Source: JBAXAM01 sp964565935 | Lineage (GTDB): Bacteria; Pseudomonadota; Gammaproteobacteria; UBA9339 | DNA length: 10,174 nucleotides | Assembly (NCBI GenBank): GCA_964565935.1 | Contig: CAZMGW010000046.1 | Location: 1-10,174 of the forward strand | Direction of reading: 5' to 3' | The notes under the pieces: model-generated | What the model was told of the DNA's origin: nothing | Databases searched by the model: none | What the model saw: the letters and a program-made list of their open reading frames with translations, nothing else | Translations under genes and position numbers: made by a program | Part shown: positions 6,618-10,174 of the stretch, in pieces | How positions within the stretch are numbered: the stretch's first letter is position 1 | How the letters are laid out: every line of letters starts with the position of its first letter

Positions 6618-7859
6618 TCAGTTGTCCTGGTTGTCTTTAAGTGTCAACGTGCTTATGGCCGTGAGGATAGCGAGTGATATAAACAAACCCGCCACATAGC
6701 TTGGTTTTTTGATTACTTCATAAATATAGTTTGCGACCAATGGAAACAATGCCGCAATCGTATACGCCATGTTGTAACTGAGCGCGGTTGCTGTATAGCG
6801 GATCGATGTTGGAAAGACTCGCGGTAGCAATGCAAAATAGCAAGAAGCCATCGCAGCAATTATGGTTTGACTAAGCGCGACAAAACCAAACAGCGCCCAG
6901 CGCGTCTCTAGCTGCAACAATGAAAAGATTGAATAGCCAAAAATCGCAAATACCAACACGGTGATAAATAACAATTTTTTCCTACCCACATAATCAGAAA
7001 GCCAGCCAAACACTGGTAATAAGGTCGCAGACCAAAAGTGACCAAAAGTCATGGCCAAATAAATATCCGGAAAAGAATAATGGTAGGTGTCGTTCAAATA
7101 AACTGGCAATGCCAAGAAAAATGTAATGAAGCAAGCGGGGAATATTAAAACGCCGAGAGCGCTTAAAATTTGCCCAATGCACTTTTTGCTAAAAAGCGAA
7201 GCTGGTTTGCTAGTTGATTCCTTCATGGCCAAAAACGCTGGGGTTTCTGGTATGTGCTTGCGAATAAAAAAGCCAACTAGGGCCAGAACACCGCCAAGTA
7301 AAAATGGCAACCTAAACCCCCAAGCGAGCATTTGGGCATCGCTTAAGATTTTTGTGATCATCCAAATTACAAATGATCCAAATGCTCCTCCAAGCCCGAT
7401 GGCAGAAATCATAAACCCAAAGTGGATTCCATGGTGTTTTTCATGAATGTGTTCCGAAAGAAAAGTTACCGCCCCCGGTATTTCTGCGCCACAGGTCGTG
7501 CCTTGCACGATTCGACATAAGCTAAAAATGACAGTGGCTGCCAGTCCTATTGTGGAGAAGGTCGGCGTTATCCCCATTAAAAAAGTAGCAAATGCCATCC
7601 AGAGCAGAGTGTTAGCAAAGACTTTTTTTCTGCCAAACCGATCGCCGAAAATGCCAAAAATAATACCGCCAAGGGGGCGAATAATGTTGCCGACAGCGAA
7701 TACCCCAAAGGTGGCAAATAAAGCGGCTACGCGGTTGGTGCTGGGGAAAAACTGCTGACTAATAAAACTAGCAAGCAAGACATAGAGAACAAAGTCGTAA
7801 TATTCGAGGCCAGCGCCGAGGCTGGTGAGGAAAGTAATCTTAGATTGCTTCATCTTCAT
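6618..7859 (-). CDS. MFS transporter, metabolite:H+ symporter (MHS/ProP-like) family
   Basis: A 413-residue inner-membrane secondary transporter with twelve hydrophobic segments. Family signs: GAGLEYYDFVLY near the N terminus (15-26), the MFS loop 2-3 motif GDRFGRKK (72-79), RIVQG (116-120) in helix 4, WGFRLPFLLGG (180-190) leading into helix 6, PETPAF (204-209) in the central loop, and a second copy of the loop motif, GWLSDYVGRKK (285-295), in the C-terminal half. MHS proteins move proline/betaine, citrate, alpha-ketoglutarate and similar solutes with protons; the substrate here cannot be told. An ATG at 7874 would add five residues, but ATG 7859 has CAGG six to eight bases upstream and is preferred; ATG 7853 is also possible. 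The gene is transcribed away from fhs and converges with nudF. Confidence 0.9.
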   Translation of the reverse strand: MKMKQSKITFLTSLGAGLEYYDFVLYVLLASFISQQFFPSTNRVAALFATFGVFAVGNIIRPLGGIIFGIFGDRFGRKKVFANTLLWMAFATFLMGITPTFSTIGLAATVIFSLCRIVQGTTCGAEIPGAVTFLSEHIHEKHHGIHFGFMISAIGLGGAFGSFVIWMITKILSDAQMLAWGFRLPFLLGGVLALVGFFIRKHIPETPAFLAMKESTSKPASLFSKKCIGQILSALGVLIFPACFITFFLALPVYLNDTYHYSFPDIYLAMTFGHFWSATLLPVFGWLSDYVGRKKLLFITVLVFAIFGYSIFSLLQLETRWALFGFVALSQTIIAAMASCYFALLPRVFPTSIRYTATALSYNMAYTIAALFPLVANYIYEVIKKPSYVAGLFISLAILTAISTLTLKDNQDN

Positions 7860-7862
7860 ATT

Positions 7863-7956
7863 GGTACCTGTCATTTATGGATCAAGTCCGGTTTAAAAAA
7901 TAATAAATTGTTCGCACTTCTGGTACCTGTTGCTTACGCAATCAGGTCCTTAAAAA
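7863..7956 (-). repeat. Imperfect tandem duplication in the 5' leader of the MFS gene
   Basis: Two related units lie 59 bases apart: 7863-7903 and 7922-7956. Both begin (plus strand) with GGTACCTGT, share TTA, ATCA and GTCC at matching places, and end in TTAAAAAA. On the transcribed strand each ends in ACAGGTACC; in the copy nearest the gene this supplies the ribosome site for ATG 7859, so the duplication copied the translation start region. The distal copy forms a better hairpin than the proximal one. Confidence 0.5.
7925..7947 (-). promoter_or_regulatory. Hairpin at the 5' end of the MFS mRNA
   Basis: ACCTG-TTGC (7925-7933) pairs with GCAA-T-CAGGT (7938-7947): nine base pairs with one bulged base and a four-base loop. 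It would sit within about 15-35 bases of the predicted transcript start near 7960. No T run follows on either strand, so it is not a standard terminator. A role in mRNA stability, attenuation or protein binding is possible. Confidence 0.4.
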
Positions 7957-7966
7957 ACGCTCATGA

Positions 7967-7994
7967 ACTATACCACATAAACACAGAAACTCAA
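7967..7994 (-). promoter_or_regulatory. Sigma70-type promoter for the MFS transporter gene
   Basis: On the minus strand TTGAGT (7994-7989) is followed after 16 bases by TATAGT (7972-7967), and TGG directly precedes the -10, giving an extended -10 as well. Predicted start is near 7960, so the mRNA leader is about 100 bases and includes the hairpin and both repeat units described above. Confidence 0.6.
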
Positions 7995-8023
7995 TTTCAG
8001 ATTAATACCAAAAATATTCAATT

Positions 8024-8038
8024 ATATCAACATGATAT
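8024..8038 (+). promoter_or_regulatory. Operator-like palindrome at the -35 of the fhs promoter
   Basis: ATATCA (8024-8029) and TGATAT (8033-8038) form a perfect 6-3-6 inverted repeat that touches the proposed -35 hexamer of fhs at 8038. The spacing suits a dimeric DNA-binding protein. No regulator is encoded in the window, and AT-rich sequence limits the weight of this. Confidence 0.25.
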
Positions 8039-8067
8039 TGGGCGTGGTATTGCGCAAAAAATATTAT
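8038..8067 (+). promoter_or_regulatory. Candidate promoter of fhs
   Basis: TTGGGC (8038-8043) and TATTAT (8062-8067) are separated by 18 bases. Transcription would start near 8074, leaving a leader of about 88 bases. Another possible -10, TATACA at 8084-8089, lacks a matching -35. The region is very AT-rich, so the choice is uncertain. Confidence 0.4.
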
Positions 8068-8069
8068 TT

Positions 8070-8094
8070 TTTTGTGTTGAGTTTATACACAAAA
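8070..8094 (+). promoter_or_regulatory. Eight-base inverted repeat in the fhs leader
   Basis: TTTTGTGT (8070-8077) and ACACAAAA (8087-8094) form a perfect inverted repeat with a nine-base loop, placed at the predicted transcription start of fhs. It is not followed by a T run in either direction, so it is more likely an operator or leader hairpin than a terminator. Confidence 0.3.
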
Positions 8095-8150
8095 CTTCTA
8101 CAATTGTTCAAGTAATTTTTACCAGCTGAAAATCTTTAGTCTAAATAAAA

Positions 8151-8156
8151 AAGGAG
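8151..8156 (+). promoter_or_regulatory. Strong ribosome binding site of fhs
   Basis: AAGGAG lies five bases before the ATG at 8162. It is the closest match to the anti-Shine-Dalgarno in the window and points to high translation of fhs compared with the weak sites of most other genes here. Confidence 0.8.
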
Positions 8157-8161
8157 ACACC

Positions 8162-9931
8162 ATGGCCACATTACCTGATCCAAAATCGCATGCTGATTGG
8201 GAAATCGCTCAAGCGGCTGAGTTACAAATGAAACCGATCGATGTTTTAGCTGGTGAACTTGGAATTTTGCGTGAAGAGTTGTTGCCGCACGGTAACTATA
8301 TCGCCAAAGTGGATTATCAAAAAGTTTTAAGTAGGCTTGCTAACAAACCAGATGCAAAATATATTGATGTTACCGCAATCAATCCAACTCCACTTGGCGA
8401 GGGCAAATCCACGACCACAATCGGTTTGGTTCAGGGTTTAGCTCGCCGTGGCAAAAAATCAATCGCCACTATCCGCCAACCATCAGGCGGCCCAACAATG
8501 AACATTAAGGGATCCGCTGCTGGCGGTGGGCTTTCGCAGGTTATTCCGCTAACACCATTTTCCCTGGGCTTGACGGGCGATATTAACGCCATTATGAATG
8601 CGCATAACCTAGCGATGGTCGCTTTAACCTCCAGAATGCAGCATGAATTTAATTACGATGATGCTGAATTAGCCAAGAAAAAACTGCGCCGTTTAAATAT
8701 CGATCCACACAACATTCAATTCAACTGGATTATCGATTTTTGCGCTCAAGCGCTGCGCAAGATGATCATCGGTATTGGCGGCAAAATGGAAGGTTTTATG
8801 ATGGAATCCGGCTTTGCGATTGCAGTGTCTTCAGAAATCATGGCAATCTTGGCTCTGGCCACTGACCTTAAAGATTTCCGCGCCAGAATGGCAAAAATTG
8901 TTGTTGCCTATGACAAAAAAGGCAAGCCTGTTACCACTGCAGATCTTGAAGTTGATGGCGCCATGACCGCCTGGATGATAGAGGCTCTAAATCCTAATTT
9001 GCTGCAAACTGTTGAGGGTCAGCCCGTATTTGTGCACGCAGGTCCATTTGCTAATATTGCTATTGGCCAGTCTTCAATTATCGCAGACAGAGTGGCTGCT
9101 AAACTTGGTGACTATGTAGTTACTGAATCCGGTTTCGGTGCAGACATTGGGTTTGAAAAATTCTGGAATTTAAAATGCCGTTATTCCGGCATCAAACCAA
9201 ATGCGGCGGTAATTGTCGCAACTATTCGCGCTCTGAAATGCCATGGCGGCGCGCCAATCCCAGTGCCCGGTCGCCCAATCCCCGATGAATACAAAACCGA
9301 AAATGTCGGCTGGGTTGAAAAAGGGTGTGAAAACTTGGTGCATCATATCGGCATTGTTAAGCAATCTGGAATTAATCCCGTGGTGTGCTTGAATGCGTTC
9401 AAAGATGATTTCAAAAATGAAGTAGCTGCTGTGAAAAAAATAGTTGAAGCAGCCGGCGCCAGATTCGCCTGGTCACAACATTGGGAAAAAGGTGGTGAAG
9501 GAGCTTTAGATTTAGCTGACGCGGTAATCGATGCTTGTAATCAAAAAAATGACGTGAAATTCCTTTACGAATTAGATATGCCGATGAGCCAGCGTATTGA
9601 GCTAATCGCTAAAAAAGTTTATGGTGCTGATGGCGTTGATTATTCTGAAGACGCACGTAAAAAATTGAAGACAATCGAGGCTGATCCGGAATTGAGCAAA
9701 TTAGGCACTTGTATGGTCAAAACTCATTTGAGTTTGACTGATGATCCAAACAAAAAGGGCGTGCCGAAAGATTGGCGCCTCTTTATCCGCGACTTCTTAA
9801 TTTACCAAGGCGCGGGTTTTGTTTGTCCGGTAGCTGGTGCCATAAAATTAATGCCGGGCACCTCATCTGATCCAGCGTTCCGGCGCATTGATGTGGATGT
9901 TAATACCGGTAAAGTGACGGGATTATTTTAG
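8162..9931 (+). CDS. fhs: Formate-tetrahydrofolate ligase (10-formyl-THF synthetase)
   Basis: Couples ATP hydrolysis to joining formate and tetrahydrofolate, giving 10-formyl-THF for purine and initiator-tRNA formylation. The 589-residue protein aligns along its length with Moorella FTHFS (559). The nucleotide loop TPLGEGKST is at 76-84 with K82; R105 matches the formyl-phosphate-binding Arg97; IKGSAAGGG (115-123), GDINA (139-143), AGPFANIA and ESGFGADIGFEKF follow, and the C-terminal NAF and HWEKGGEG keep the aromatic residues that sandwich the folate. Gln106 replaces the Glu98 cation ligand of Moorella, as in eukaryotic C1-THF synthase. Extra length is mostly in a PIPVPGRPIPDEY loop and near the N terminus. 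The ribosome site is strong. E. coli and many gammaproteobacteria lack fhs, so horizontal gain is possible. It is monocistronic, divergent from the MFS gene. Confidence 0.97.
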   Translation: MATLPDPKSHADWEIAQAAELQMKPIDVLAGELGILREELLPHGNYIAKVDYQKVLSRLANKPDAKYIDVTAINPTPLGEGKSTTTIGLVQGLARRGKKSIATIRQPSGGPTMNIKGSAAGGGLSQVIPLTPFSLGLTGDINAIMNAHNLAMVALTSRMQHEFNYDDAELAKKKLRRLNIDPHNIQFNWIIDFCAQALRKMIIGIGGKMEGFMMESGFAIAVSSEIMAILALATDLKDFRARMAKIVVAYDKKGKPVTTADLEVDGAMTAWMIEALNPNLLQTVEGQPVFVHAGPFANIAIGQSSIIADRVAAKLGDYVVTESGFGADIGFEKFWNLKCRYSGIKPNAAVIVATIRALKCHGGAPIPVPGRPIPDEYKTENVGWVEKGCENLVHHIGIVKQSGINPVVCLNAFKDDFKNEVAAVKKIVEAAGARFAWSQHWEKGGEGALDLADAVIDACNQKNDVKFLYELDMPMSQRIELIAKKVYGADGVDYSEDARKKLKTIEADPELSKLGTCMVKTHLSLTDDPNKKGVPKDWRLFIRDFLIYQGAGFVCPVAGAIKLMPGTSSDPAFRRIDVDVNTGKVTGLF

Positions 9932-9961
9932 ATATATATTTACTGATTTTAAGCGGCCCAC

Positions 9962-10060
9962 GTTCCGGTAGGCGCAAGCTTTAGCTTGCGAAAATTTGGC
10001 ACGGTTTTGGGAACGCAGGCTAAAGCCCAATTCATTACCCACAAGTAAGGGATAATTGGT
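9962..10060. repeat. Hairpin-rich non-coding segment after fhs, REP-like
   Basis: Three inverted repeats lie in a row. CGCAAGCT (9973-9980) and AGCTTGCG (9983-9990) form a perfect 8-base stem with at most a small TT/TTTA loop. GGC-TAAA-GCC (10018-10027) repeats the same loop theme on a smaller scale. ATTACCC (10034-10040 region) pairs with GGGATAAT near 10049-10056 with one bulge. GTTCC (9962-9966) and GGAAC (10010-10014) bracket the first. No T run follows the strong hairpin, so it is a poor terminator. GC-rich palindromes placed right after a gene are typical of dispersed REP-type elements; copy number cannot be judged here. Confidence 0.4.
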
Positions 10061-10137
10061 GAGCAAGGTTAGAAATGTTTAGAAGAAAGCAAAATATTTA
10101 TAATGTGGATCAATTTAATAGATAGGTAGATTCAAAA

Positions 10138-10174
10138 ACGTTCCGAAGGAAACGTAAGATCTATAGCCTGGGGT
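10138..10174. repeat. Left part of a probable dispersed repeat, cut by the window edge
   Basis: ACGTTCC (10138-10144) pairs with GGAAACGT (10148-10155) around a GAA loop with one bulged A. The window then ends in CCTGGGGT (10167-10174), which looks like the first arm of another stem whose partner would lie beyond the edge. The opening ACGTTCCG is also present at 9960-9967, at the head of the preceding hairpin segment. No reading frame of note crosses this region. Confidence 0.35.

Noticed and set aside
7126..7758. Two plus-strand open frames of about 105 codons inside the MFS gene.
   Set aside because: They are antisense shadows of a well-conserved transporter, rich in Pro/Lys/Arg from reversed membrane codons, with no supporting signals.
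7845..8129. A 94-codon open frame on the plus strand across the MFS-fhs intergenic region.
   Set aside because: It starts inside the MFS gene on the opposite strand, has no ribosome site, no recognisable protein features, and covers promoters and hairpins.

Overview
The window looks like a chromosomal stretch from a moderately AT-rich Gram-negative gammaproteobacterium. The Cca, WaaA, PrmC, RdgB and NudF proteins can be aligned almost end to end with their E. coli counterparts as I remember them, and WaaA plus an outer-membrane-type lipoprotein imply an LPS-bearing envelope. A Legionellales-like host is a reasonable guess from overall style, but nothing here proves it. There are no rRNA, tRNA, CRISPR, phage or transposase genes.

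Layout. (1) 88-1161: cca, a tRNA CCA-adding enzyme lacking its HD phosphohydrolase residues. (2) 1229-1447, minus strand: a 72-residue two-helix membrane protein with a Cys/His-rich tail; a hairpin that can terminate it lies inside the 3' end of cca. (3) 1448-1701: divergent promoter region. (4) 1702-6572: a tight six-gene plus-strand operon: waaA, prmC, rdgB, yhhQ-type transporter, a GIN-domain (DUF2807) lipoprotein, and nudF. Gaps run from a 10-base overlap to 47 bases. (5) 6618-7859, minus strand: an MFS transporter of the metabolite:H+ symporter type, convergent with nudF. (6) 7860-8161: a divergent regulatory region with a good minus-strand promoter, a duplicated hairpin leader in front of the transporter, and palindromes in front of fhs. 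(7) 8162-9931: fhs, formate-tetrahydrofolate ligase. (8) 9932-10174: no gene, but several hairpins that look like dispersed repeat elements; the last is cut by the window edge.

Function. The operon mixes unrelated upkeep jobs: lipid A glycosylation (WaaA), release-factor methylation (PrmC), nucleotide-pool cleaning (RdgB), queuosine-precursor uptake (YhhQ type), ADP-ribose hydrolysis (NudF) and one surface lipoprotein of unknown role. fhs feeds formate into one-carbon metabolism; the divergent transporter may or may not be linked to it.

I did not find a convincing new multi-gene system. The points most worth checking are sequence-level oddities in known families (a Gln in the cation-site position of FTHFS, an altered Nudix box in NudF, the degenerate HD region of Cca), the small Cys/His-tailed membrane protein, the repeated hairpin leader of the MFS gene, and the repeat elements at the right edge.
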